A stretch of 64,000 nucleotides of DNA from Gnetum montanum. Its lineage: Eukaryota; Streptophyta; Gnetopsida; Gnetales; Gnetaceae. The notes below the pieces were generated by a model. That model ran no database searches. It saw nothing but the letters and a program-made list of their open reading frames with translations, and was not told the origin of the DNA. Below are positions 10,471-20,366 of the stretch, one piece after another. Where the stretch lies: contig MNCI01011333.1 in NCBI GenBank assembly GCA_015680685.1, forward strand, positions 218,937 to 282,936. Direction: 5' to 3'. A program made the position numbers and the translations under genes. Position 1 is the first letter of the stretch, and each line of letters starts with the position of its first letter.

Positions 10471-11600
10471 TACTCAAATATGGAATGGTTTCAAGAACAA
10501 GTGATTGGTAGGATTTGCAAGCTCATGCCCTTCCATATTAGCTAACTTAAATGCTCCATTGTTGTATGCTTTGGTGACCAAGTAGGGTCCTTCCTAGTTG
10601 GCTGAGAATTTGTCCGAGTGTTCCCAAATGGTTTTAAGTACAAGGTCGCCTTCTTTGATGGGGCACCTATGAATGTCATGCTAATGACGTTTCTGTTGTT
10701 GTTTTTGGTACCATTCAATCTGATCGAGTGCACGTATGCGTTCCTCCTCCACCGAATCCAAGTCAATGATGCATAGATCATTCTTTTGCTCTTCGTCCAG
10801 GAGTCCAAAGAGTGTGATCCTTAAAGATGGTACCCGTAATTCCAAGGGTAAAACAGCTTCTGAACCGTAAACAAGGCTATATGGAATTTTACCTATTGAA
10901 GTTTGATGCGTCGTGCGATATTCCCATAGTGCATATACCAGTTGTTCATGCCATCTTCTCTTGCTTTGGGTAAGCATCTTTTTAAGTATTGTAATGATGG
11001 TTTTTTTTGTGGCCACTGCTTGCCCATTGCTCTAAGGGTAGTAAGGGGATGAAAATGAGTTTTTGATCCCCAAACTTTCACAGAAGGTTTTGGTTTTGGC
11101 ACTGCTAAATTGTGGCCCGTTGTCAGTGATGATGGTCATGGGGATGCAAAAATGGATCACGATGTTTTCAAGAATGAAGTTGCACATGTGTTTAGATGTG
11201 ATTTTTCGAAGGGGAACAGCTTCTACCCACTTCGTGAAATAGTCTGTTGTGGTTATGATGAAACTGTGCCCTGTAGAAGATGAGGGTGTTATTGGTCTGA
11301 TAAGGTCCAACCCCCACTTTTGAAAGGGCCATGTGATTTGCGTTGTATGCAACTCATTTGGTGGGACATGGATTAGATTATCGTGTCTTTGACAGGTACT
11401 GCATGTTTTAGCCTTGGAGAGACAATCATACTCCATGTGTGGCCAATAATAGCCTAAGCGCCTTATTTTTGTTGCCATTGATTTTGGTGCTATATGTCCT
11501 CCACATAGTCTATCATGTACTTGCTCAACGATGGTTTGGGCATCAGTGCTACTAACGCATGTTAGCAATATGCCTTCGTAGGATCGACAACACAATGTGT
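10471..11600 (-). pseudogene. E2 integrase
   Basis: From 11595 leftward: zinc region VEQVHDRLCGGH and CSTCQRHDNL; core with GLDLIRPI (first Asp), IITDNGPQF (second Asp) and SFSSPYYP, then a stop and SNGQAVATKKT. The catalytic Glu expected in the last motif is Val. The C-terminal part at 11016-10681 reads YALWEYRTTHQTSIGKIPYS, VYGSEAVLPLELRVPSLRIT and VEEERIRALDQIEWYQ, typical of plant gypsy integrases. Stops and the lost Glu make it inactive. Confidence 0.85.
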
Positions 11601-11606
11601 CCCCTA

Positions 11607-12371
11607 CTAATGCATATTACCGAGAATGCTTTCGTACCGCCTCTTTTGTGCATTCGTTAAGTGTTGCAGTGTTTCACCGCGTAGAAGGTACTCTTTTATG
11701 TCATCATACCATTCTACCATGTGTGTTGTGTTAACGGATGCAATTGGCAACGCATCCAGAGTATCGGTTATTGGTTTGGCATAGCTGATTATGGAGCTTG
11801 GCAATGTATGGGACATTTCAAGCGATATGTTTAACGCTAGGGTGGCTAGTGCATCTGCGATGGTATTATCGTTTTGAGAGATGTGTTGCACATCCATGTT
11901 TTCGAATCATTTCATTAAATATTTGGCTAAGTCACAGTATGGTTGTAAATGTTATGCTTTGCATGTATAAATGTATGTGACTTGGTTTAAGACCAGTTGT
12001 GAGTCTCCCCTGACCACAAATCGTGTGATGTCTAAAGCTAGTGCTGTCATAAGACCTCTAAGGAGACCTTCGTACTCTGCTATGTTGTTGATACAGTTAA
12101 AGTTGAAACGATAAGCAAAGGGGTGGATCCCCCTGGAGGGATAGGTGATAACGGCGGTATCACTTCCCCCTCTAGGGGTAGATGCACCATCAAAATTCAA
12201 AATGGCTTCGTAGTCATCGGGTACTATGGCTATTGCACTTACATTTTTGTCAGGGAATTCTTGCTCTATCGTTGCTTGATCGTGTGTTGGCGATGCGGTC
12301 ATTTGATTTGCTATGGCTTGACCCTTAACTGATGACTGCGCAACGTAGTGTAGGTCAAACTCAACTATCAT
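11607..12371 (-). pseudogene. E2 second (archaeal-type) RNase H
   Basis: All active-site landmarks remain: FDGASTPRGGSDTAVI (Asp), NNIAEYEGLLRGL (Glu), VVRGDSQLVLNQV (Asp) and ISQNDNTIADALATLALN (last Asp). The N-terminal part carries the usual linker (LHYVAQSSVKGQAIANQMTA). It is read in two blocks, 12371-11952 and 11897-11607, separated by a stop or frame change. Its position between RT/RNase H and integrase is Tat-like. Confidence 0.82.
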
Positions 12372-12911
12372 GGGTTTCCAACGGGCTATTCAACTTGTCT
12401 CATAAATGTTTCCCGTGATGGCTCTGAGCACATTATCCTTGCAGATTCTGTTTACTTGGTTATGGAAGAGGTAATGTTGCCATTTCTTTAAGGAAAAGGT
12501 TAGGGCTAAACATGACCTCTCCACCTCATTATACTTCTTTTCATGAGCAACTAATGCATGGCTTAAGTAATAGATAGTGACTTCGGTCCCATCATCTCAT
12601 TTCTTGGAAAGCATGAACGCAATGGATGAGTCTGAAGTGGCGAGGTAGATGTAAAATGTTTTATCATTTTGAGGTGGGTAAACCGTGGGTAGTTGAACTA
12701 GTGCTATTTTAATATTGTCGAATGCTTCCTAGCACTATGGAGTCCATTCAAAATGGACGTTCTTGCATAGCAAGTGGTTCATAGGTTTCAACTTATCCAT
12801 TAGTTTTTCTATGAAATTCCTGATAAACTATAATCTACTTTGTAGACCTCGGAGTTCAGTAAGGTTGTTAAGTGGTTTTAAGTTTGTTATTGCCTTAACT
12901 TTATCTGGGTC
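12372..12911 (-). pseudogene. E2 RT C-terminus and first RNase H, truncated
   Basis: This matches E1 3535-4070 position by position at DNA level, for example TATATGCATTAGT-type RNase H text and the LRGLQS-like start of the connection near 12850. The sequence stops at 12911, corresponding to the middle of E1's RT, because LTR B begins at 12912. No other part of this RT is in the window. Confidence 0.7.
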
Positions 12912-14075
12912 TGAAACACCACAAAATTTTGAGCTTAGTACTTTTCCAACAAGAAGCAAGTCCCTGCGACCCATAGACGGCCACGGCTATATTTGGTATC
13001 AAACATGGCAACTTCAGAGATCAAGATACTTAATTTTTACTAAGTATGCATTCTCAGCATATACGCCCATCGTATACGCCCAACGTATATGCTCAAGTTC
13101 ATATCCACAGCGTATACCCTCGATGTTCATAGCGTATACGCCCAGCGTACACGACCAGCGTACCCACCTCACCAGTACGATCAGCTTGTACGACTGATAT
13201 ATACACCCAGCATGAAATCCCCAACGACGGCATGGAAACAGTACTGCAGAGCAAGACTTGGTACAAGCCTAGTAGCCACCAACGTATATGCCCGGCGTAT
13301 ATGCTCAGCATCCACAACGTATACGCACAGCATATACGCCCAGCACATCCAGCATATACGCCTAGAGTCTACGAGCACCAGATACAACGTATACGCCCAG
13401 CAGATGTAACATGTTGTACACTAGTAAATTTTATGCTTTTGCACCCGGTCAACGTGCCACGTGTCACCCAACCCGAGTCTAACGTCAAAACCTATATAAA
13501 AGCCCTAATTTTTCATTAGATCAAGGTTGGCTAGCAAAAATTTGGAGCAAACCAGAAAACAGAGACGTTAAGAAACAGATCAGAGAACCTTGTACGCTGG
13601 AAAACCCTATACATTGAGCATACAACCTCTATGTTGTGTCTACAGTGTGAACTAGCCCATAGTCACCCCTGCATCCACTGGGGCTTTTCGTCCGCCTTGT
13701 GTCAAAGCCACAATTGCGTTAGATCGGTGCATTGTAACTCTCATTTTGAACTACCATTGTTATATTTTCTTCCTAAAATCTGTTAAAGTTTGCATTAATT
13801 GTTGCATGTATTCCGTTTACGCTCTGTTCGCATCAGTTACGCTGTTTACGCTTTGTTTTATGCCTGTTACACCGTTCACGTATAACCCAGCATATAGCAC
13901 CTTGGTGTACGTTTGGGGAAATCCTTGCCTGATCCGCGTGCGGACCACGCAAGGTGCTCTACCTTCGTTCATTCCAACTCGCCCTCAGGTGAAGGTAGGG
14001 TCTTTTGTGCATATCTGGTGATCCCCTGATTTCTGTTTCCTTCCAGCCAGAGACCAACGATTTCAGACAGTATAG
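12912..14075 (+). repeat. LTR B, 5' LTR of E3
   Basis: It starts TGAAACACCACAAAATTTTG at 12912 with no purine tract before it. It ends near CGATTTCAGACAGTATAG, followed by the primer site. It is homologous to LTR C. The exact 3' end is uncertain by about 12 bp because no clean CA end is visible. Confidence 0.82.
13050..13500 (+). promoter_or_regulatory. GCGTATACGC array and TATA box of LTR B
   Basis: Copies of GTATACGC(CCAGC) fill 13060-13405. A clear TATA box CCTATATAAA lies at 13491-13500, about 90 bp after the last palindrome. The transcript would start near 13525. The same arrangement is found in LTR C. Confidence 0.75.
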
Positions 14076-14078
14076 AAA

Positions 14079-14098
14079 TTGATGCTAGAAGGAGGGCC
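14079..14098 (+). other. Primer-binding-site region of E3
   Basis: TGATGCTAGAAGGAGGGCC follows LTR B. The same 19-mer, with one to three changes, follows the 5' LTRs of E1 (24791-24808), E5 (52793-52811) and E7 (63494-63512). Position and conservation point to the minus-strand primer site; I cannot name the tRNA. Confidence 0.6.
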
Positions 14099-14099
14099 T

Positions 14100-14841
14100 C
14101 TGCATTAAACTTACTATGCTTGAGAGCTCTCAGCATCTACGCTATTGAGTATACGCCAACCCTTTCTGCAAATCTCCCAAAGTTTACACTGCTCGGTTTA
14201 AAACTTACTGCCTGCAAACTATCTAGCATCTACGCTGTTCGGCGTCTAAGTTGCTCCATTTAAAACTTACCATCTGCAAGTCTCCCAGCGTCTATGCTAT
14301 CAACCATACACTGACTCTATCTGCAAAATCCCCAACATCTACGCTACCAAATATACACCGTCCCCTATACCATGTAGACCTTGTCTATGCTATATGCTGA
14401 CCCTGCATATTTTACGCTGTAGACTTTGTCTACACTGCACACACAACTCTGTTTATGCTGCTAACACATACGCTACTCACTTTACATTGTAGAATTTGTC
14501 TATGCTGCACACAAGACCCTGTCTATGCCCTACGCCTTAAACTCGCTTACGCTGCCATCCATATACTCTACACTCTGTACGCTGTAACCCTGTTTAAGTT
14601 GTAGGCTGATGCTGTATACGCTGCTTAGCGTATACGCTGCACACTCTACGCCATAGATTATCTACCCTGACACTATACGCTGTATACCTATATGCTGTCT
14701 ACACTGTCACTATACGTTGGTCGTTAAGGCCTATATGCTGAGACCCAGTCTATACGCTGTATGCCACGAACGTAGGTTTACGCTGCACTAAGTACACTAA
14801 TTTCACATCCCTACACCGTGTCACATTCTCAACTGTTCATC
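14100..14841 (+). repeat. CTACGCTG-type repeat array in the E3 leader
   Basis: Short irregular repeats (CATCTACGCTGT, GTAGACTTTGTCTAC, TATACGCTG) fill the leader between primer site and gag start up to about 14790. Several are inverted repeats. The array partly shares the ATACGCTG half-site of the LTR palindrome. The last 50 bp before the gag ATG are plain. Confidence 0.6.
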
Positions 14842-17800
14842 ATGAACAACACAAACACCACCGCTACAACCACCCAGGTTACAAACCTTGCAGGAACCAT
14901 GGTCGTTCAACAACCCGTGGCACAACCCATAATGGGGCCCTGTTGGTCTCTTAGGTTGTAAGGGAGGAATTCATCGTCCAACACCATAACCCAAGACCAG
15001 TACAACTTCATATGCATGAAAATACAAGCTGGCCTAGCTGTGGACCGAGCCAAAATAGAAGTTAAAAGGCAATACGAACTTTTCTACAGGGGAGGGTAAG
15101 AGTTCATTCCTTCCCCGTACGATATCATCCCCATTCCAGAACCTTACTCTGAGCTCATCACACAACTCCTCCTGCAAAGGAGCAAGTCGCTAGATCAGCC
15201 TGCAGTAAATCCTCAACCAGAAGAGGAAGATGAGTTCACTGCCCAATCTGAGCATGAAGACTCATACCACACCCTTAGCCCAGAAACTTATATAAACCCG
15301 CTGTTTCATCCATTCATGGGCAAAACTTCATTCCTCCAGCCACTGAACATCACGCAAGTGCATGAGCCTCAACAAGACGCAGCCGCACTCGTCCCCATTC
15401 CTCCACCAACTGATGTTCAAATCAACATGCTTCCCCTTGCAATTCCTCCCGTAGCCACGGCACCCCTGTTCTTACAGATGCAACCCCCTCAAAATAATGT
15501 AGGGGCAACCTTCCCACCTCACGTGATCGGGATGCCGCATGTGATACCGGCATCTACGTCTGCCCATTATATCCCCCGGGTCCAAACTCACGGAGCCCCT
15601 TTTACCGTTTTAACTCAACAAGTTCAGGGGATTCCTACACAAAACATGATTGGGCAATGGGCAGCGATGGGTGCTCAACCACATCAACCCCCTCACTACA
15701 ACATGCCACCTCACACAGTTCCACTGGTCAACATTCCCCAAACACAACCACAACAATAGCAACCCCCCGCCTACAATATGCCGCCTCTAATACCACCCGC
15801 TATAAATATTCCACAAGTACAACCGCCAACTACACAGCTTTCAGCCTTCCAACCTACTATTCAACAATCTAACATGTACACCATACAACATCCCCAAGCT
15901 TCCACCTCACCTAGCGCTCAAGACTAGGTAGATGCTAAAAAACTAATGCAAGAACTAACTGACGAGGTCAAACGTCTCAAAACAGCTGCTGACGGAGAGT
16001 TGAAGGTAGTGGACTTTTACCACAATGACCCCATCAGCTCTTCCGTTCCACCCCTAACCTTACCCAAAAGTGTATCACTGCCTACGCTAACTAAATATAA
16101 TAGGGAGACAGACCCTAATGCTCACCTTATAACATTTAGACTAGAATGCGCATTACTCCAGGCATGGCCCCATGCCATTTTGCGAGTGTTCCCTATGTCC
16201 CTTGTAGGGAGAGCACTTGATTTGTACCAAGCCTTGCCGAGAAATTCCATATTTTTCCTGGAAGAGTTGTTACATCAACTCATGACTAGGTTCAAGTATA
16301 ACTTGAAACCTGAAGCGATACTTGACAGCCTTATACAGGTTAAACAAGCACATCTAGAACCCGTGCAAAAATTCATCCAGAGGTGGAGTGCTGCTCTCAA
16401 TGAGCTCCATGAGCCAATCCCACAGACATATCTGCTCACCATTCTAAAGGGGGCTGTTAACGAATTTTTCAAATCCAAGTTATATTATCTCAATGCACGT
16501 AACCTTAATCAAGCCTTTGTAAAAATTTAAAATATAGAGGAGGCAGCCCAAAATAGCCATGATCCTGCATATTTAGCCTTCAAAAATCAATACAGTAAGA
16601 AAGATAAAGAAAAGGCTAAAACAACTATAGCAGCGTTGGCAGAAACACAGCAAGCAAACATGGGACAACAAAGAAAACCACCTGTTGCCCCTACTAATTA
16701 CACTAAATCCACTCCTACGACCTCATGAGAGTCATCCTCATCATAGAGCCCAACACCAAACCATACAAGAAACTTTGAGAGGAAAGAACCCTCCCAATAT
16801 ACGCCATTGCCTATGAAGCCATCCCAGCTATTCGATGAACTCCTGAGGGCTGGATTAATGAAACGTAAATAGTTGTCCCTGGTAGCGATCCAAAGACATG
16901 ACCAGTTTTGTCAACTAGTTCAAAACCCAAGCTTAGCAACGCCGGATGAGCCCCCAGTACCAAAAGGTTTTAGGATGGACCGTTTCTACGACTATCACCA
17001 ACGTAATGGGCATGGCACGGATTACTGTTTCACCCTGAAAAAAGACATACAACGAATGATCGATGTAGGTCACATCACTTTTGGTGAGGCCAACCCGGTC
17101 CAACCATAGAACCAGGCTATGGGTGTGTATAAAAATCCACTAAATAGTAAAGAGGCGTCGTACGTTATTAAAACAATCTACCTAGATAACGAACCTGAAA
17201 CACCGAGCATTAACACCGTCTACTCTGACCATGAACAACAAACGCCTAACAAACCATTTGTAGTATGTATTCCTCCCACTACATCAACATCCATGCCTCA
17301 ACCATCATACACCCCGCATCAACCATATGTCGTCTGAGTGCCCCCTACCATGACAGCTTCTAACACCCTGACCCTCGAAAAATCATACGTGGTGCGCGTA
17401 CCTCCCGTCAACACCACCTCAAACTCACCAACCCCTCCTACTCAGCCTGCCCCTTACGTAGTCTGAGTACCACCCGTAGTCACAATAGTGGAGGTCCAAC
17501 CTCCGTCTAAACCAACCCCATACGTCATTAGGACACCTGAAAGTCCTAATGATTACCAACCCTCCACCTCGCAAACGCAAAGTAAACCCAGTCCTTATGT
17601 CATCAAGGTGCCTAACCAGTCTGGTACCCAACAGCAAGCGACTGTCCAACTGCAACCCCACCTGACTCCATATGTAGTACGAATCCCAAGGCAACCTGAG
17701 GCCCCAAAACCAACCACGCCCCCACGTCCCACACGAGAATGCTTAGCAGATAGGCTTACGCGCGAACGCTTGGAAAAGGAGTGTCAACGGCTAGCCTTAG

Positions 17801-17931
17801 GACCTCCTAAACCTACTCCATTAAAAGTGATATCCATGACACAACCTAATGATAAACCAAATACAAGCCATGAGGGGGAATCATCCAGAAAACATGACAC
17901 ACCCGAATCAAAAATTTCAAAAAAAAAATAA
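14842..17931 (+). pseudogene. E3 gag
   Basis: Gag forms the virus-like particle and packages element RNA. The ATG at 14842 (MNNTNTTATTTQV) opens one reading frame that stays in register to 17931 with about ten in-frame stops. N-terminal part: P/Q-rich (15316-15890). Core gag domain (15946-16530): LPTLTKYNRETDPNAHLITF, VFPMSLVGRALDLYQALP and YLLTILKGAVNEFFKSKLYY. Zinc-knuckle-like motif (16980-17090): FYDYHQRNGHGTDYCFTLKK, with its first Cys replaced by Tyr. C-terminal part: five or more copies of a P-Y-V-V/I-x-V/I-P-P peptide repeat (17270-17700). Most stops are TAG or TGA, fitting methylation-driven C-to-T decay. Confidence 0.85.
17919..17928 (+). other. A10 run at the gag-protease frame change
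   Basis: Ten adenines directly precede the gag stop. Protease continues in the +1-shifted frame from about 17939. This may be a programmed slippage site or just an indel in a homopolymer; the sequence alone cannot decide. Confidence 0.45.
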
Positions 17932-17938
17932 TAAACCA

Positions 17939-19153
17939 ATGATGCACGAAATAAAACTGTTGGGCCCAATGGACTAGGTCACTACTGATAAACACGTGCC
18001 CAACAGTAGAGACCTAGCAACATCCCTAACACAGGTCACAGAAGCGCTCAAACAAAAGAATACTTCACTAAGCTTATATGACCTAGTTTTAACATCTCAA
18101 ACACATCGTGAACCTTTAGTGCGCATGTTAACATCTATCCCAGTAAGTGAGGACTTGCCTCCAAATGAACCTTCGATTCATGAGGTAATGTACTCGCCCC
18201 AAGGGTCAACTTCCAAACCATTAAGTTTCCATAACAATAACATCAAGGTGGATAAGAAAATAGGGGAGATAACAACAGCCCCTATGTTTATAACAATAAG
18301 AGTAAACCAATTCCAGATACATAGGATCCACGTAGATGATGGAGCTTCCACAAACGTAGTCCCATATCTCATCATCGAACAACTCGGGCTAACAAAGCAA
18401 ATCAGACCAACTACCACCACATGCTTGAAATCATTCAGCGGATTGTGCGTGATAGTCAAAGACACCGTGACCTTAGACTTCATAGCAGGGGACCAATTCC
18501 CCACATCCGCTAACTTCGTAGTAATCGATGAGATGCCAGGATTCAACCTAATATTAGGAAGGCCCTGGTTAGCCCAACTGAAAGTGGTCTCATCCCCTAT
18601 ACACCAAGAGATTCACCTGCCTTACAAAGGTGATGAAATCATCATACACGGGGAGGCTGCCACACCCATCATCTCATCGTACATAGACACAGACCAAGGC
18701 TTAGAGGTTAAACTCGAAGAGCCTAAACAACGTGACGTAAATGAACAACAGTTAGTAAGCGATAATCCTTTAAACACAGAAGAAAACCCACCCAAAACAG
18801 AAATAACCGGGCCAGACATTGTACATACGCAACCTCACCTAGAAATCACAACTGACATAGAAACCGAGACACATGCAGAAACGCAAGAAAACACTAATGT
18901 GGGAACAATTCCATTAGACATCCCTTGGGCTGAATTACCATTCAATGTGATTAGCGAAGGGGACGCTGAATATAGAATCATACATGCTAACTCTACTCCC
19001 AATGTTAATGCGAAAAATCAAAAAATTACTAAACCAATAAATGACGTTAAACTACAACTGGTCCGAAATGACGTTAAACTACAACTAGTACCACACGATG
19101 TCTGTAATGGCAATAAACTAGCACCCGTCTGGTACGATAGTAAATTGCCATAG
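17939..19153 (+). CDS. E3 protease ORF fused to the pol tail
   Basis: A retropepsin-type aspartic protease that would cleave the element's polyprotein. The frame is open from 17996 to 19153 (385 codons), unusually intact for this window. There is no ATG of its own except upstream of a stop near 17970, as expected for a gag-pro fusion product. The active site reads HVDDGASTNVVPY (about 18330; Asp-Asp-Gly-Ala-Ser in place of Asp-Thr/Ser-Gly-Ala). The hydrophobic flap partner GFNLILGRPWL is near 18540. An acidic linker follows, then NDVKLQLVRNDVKLQLV and the terminal VCNGNKLAPVWYDSKLP. That tail belongs after integrase in E2, so the ORF reads through an in-frame deletion of RT to integrase. Confidence 0.8.
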
Positions 19154-19330
19154 TTGCATTCACAAGAGTCCGTTAAGACTATAAACTAGTTTGCCTCTTC
19201 ACGGTCCGCCAAGACTAGAAAATGGTAATGTACCATCCACCACGACGCTAAACGAGAAATGTCCAACGGGTCATGACATAAAAGTAACCCATGATAGTCC
19301 ACTAAGACTATAAACTGGCAAGTTCATCTC
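19040..19330 (+). repeat. KL-repeat array in E3
   Basis: Units such as GACGTTAAACTACAACTGG and GTCCGTTAAGACTATAAACT recur about every 27-40 bp, first inside the protease ORF and then past its stop. They are homologous, in inverse orientation, to 10110-10330 of E2. This single array appears to merge the pre-RT and post-integrase arrays that flank pol in E1. Confidence 0.65.
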
Positions 19331-20287
19331 TGGTTCCTCAATCCGTGGCCACATTCAAACTTCATCAAAATCACTGCATCGCTCGCCATCAGACGATCCT
19401 ACCAACATTGCTACCATTCATATACAGTGCCTAAAATCTCTTCCAGTGCCTTTGTTCCATCCATAGCTGTTTAAGTCTAAGCTCGCTTATTCACTCATGG
19501 TTTTCTTGTCCCTTTGGAGTTGTGTTTGCAGGATGACACTCAGAGGTTTTCGCACAAGAATGCACTTCGTCATAAGAAGCAAGGTGAGGCAATGTTCATA
19601 GCACACGTGGAAAGACTAAATCAAGCCATTCACTAGTACATCCCCATTTCCCGGTACATTCCCTACCTATTCACCGGCACACTCTACTCAGCCACACCTC
19701 TGATACACCTAGTACACTCAAAACTTTGAGCATACTGTTGCGCACTGTAACACCTTTAAGTAGTTGCAACACACAACATAGCACTTGAACATGAGTACAA
19801 GATCAAAACATTTTCTTCAAAAAATAAATAAATAAATACAAGATGACAGTTGTCTTGAAAACAAACACTCATGTCAAAAATAATCGAGTGACATCCCATT
19901 GCATGGCTTTGGCTCTTCGCCAATAGGTTCCCCCTTAAACATCAAACAAGGGTCCTGTTCCTCCAAAGAATGCAACACATCATCACGTGGCTTTGGTCTC
20001 GCCAACAAGTCCTCTTGGACACTAACCGAGAGTCTTATTTAGCCAAAGGACGCACATCGCATGTCTTGATTCCGAGTCTGCTAAACAATGGCTATTGACA
20101 AGGATTAGCATGATACGCACCAGAGCATCACCTTTACCAAGGACAATCCCTTGGTCAGTTATCAGTCCCCACAATCTTCATTTTCCTACCAGCTACAAAT
20201 TTCACTTTCCCAATCCTATGTACTACAGAACATGATGTGATGATGTCTAGTCAGGTGGCAAAGAACAATGTCTTTATCGAGTTGCTT
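19331..20287 (+). other. E3 3' untranslated region
   Basis: Homologous to 9210-10110 of E2. It holds the same 75-bp tandem duplication (about 19902-20060) and an intron-end-like TTTGCAG at about 19527. I see no supported gene. Confidence 0.55.
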
Positions 20288-20366
20288 GTGGTGTTTTGCA
20301 CTTCTTTGTCGACACTTCTTGGGTCGATTCCTCCAAGCGTCAACAAAGAAGGGCCAATGAAACACC
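20288..20366 (+). other. Purine tract and PPT/U3 hairpin of E3
   Basis: The purine tract CAACAAAGAAGGGCC (20341-20355) directly precedes LTR C. Left arm 20288-20317 and right arm 20334-20366 pair: CTTCTTTGTCGACACTT faces AAGCGTCAACAAAGAAG with two mismatches. The outer arms are GGTGTTTTGCA and TGAAACACC. The loop is 16 nt. Confidence 0.65.

Larger units (their letters stand above)
7892..12911 (-). mobile_element. E2, 3' half of a Tat-like retrotransposon
   Basis: Reading leftward from 12911: RT (C-terminal part), RNase H domains, integrase, KL repeats, 3' UTR, purine tract, 3' LTR. The 5' LTR, gag, protease and RT N-terminus are absent. The RT stops exactly where the E3 5' LTR begins (12912), so E3 inserted here, but the missing half is not found right of E3 (21604 onward is E1 gag). 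Its LTR is a different subfamily from those of E3. Confidence 0.75.

Noticed and set aside
13089-13409. ORF of about 106 codons with tandem peptide repeats
   Set aside because: It is the GTATACGC array of LTR B read as protein; the same region in LTR C is frameshifted.
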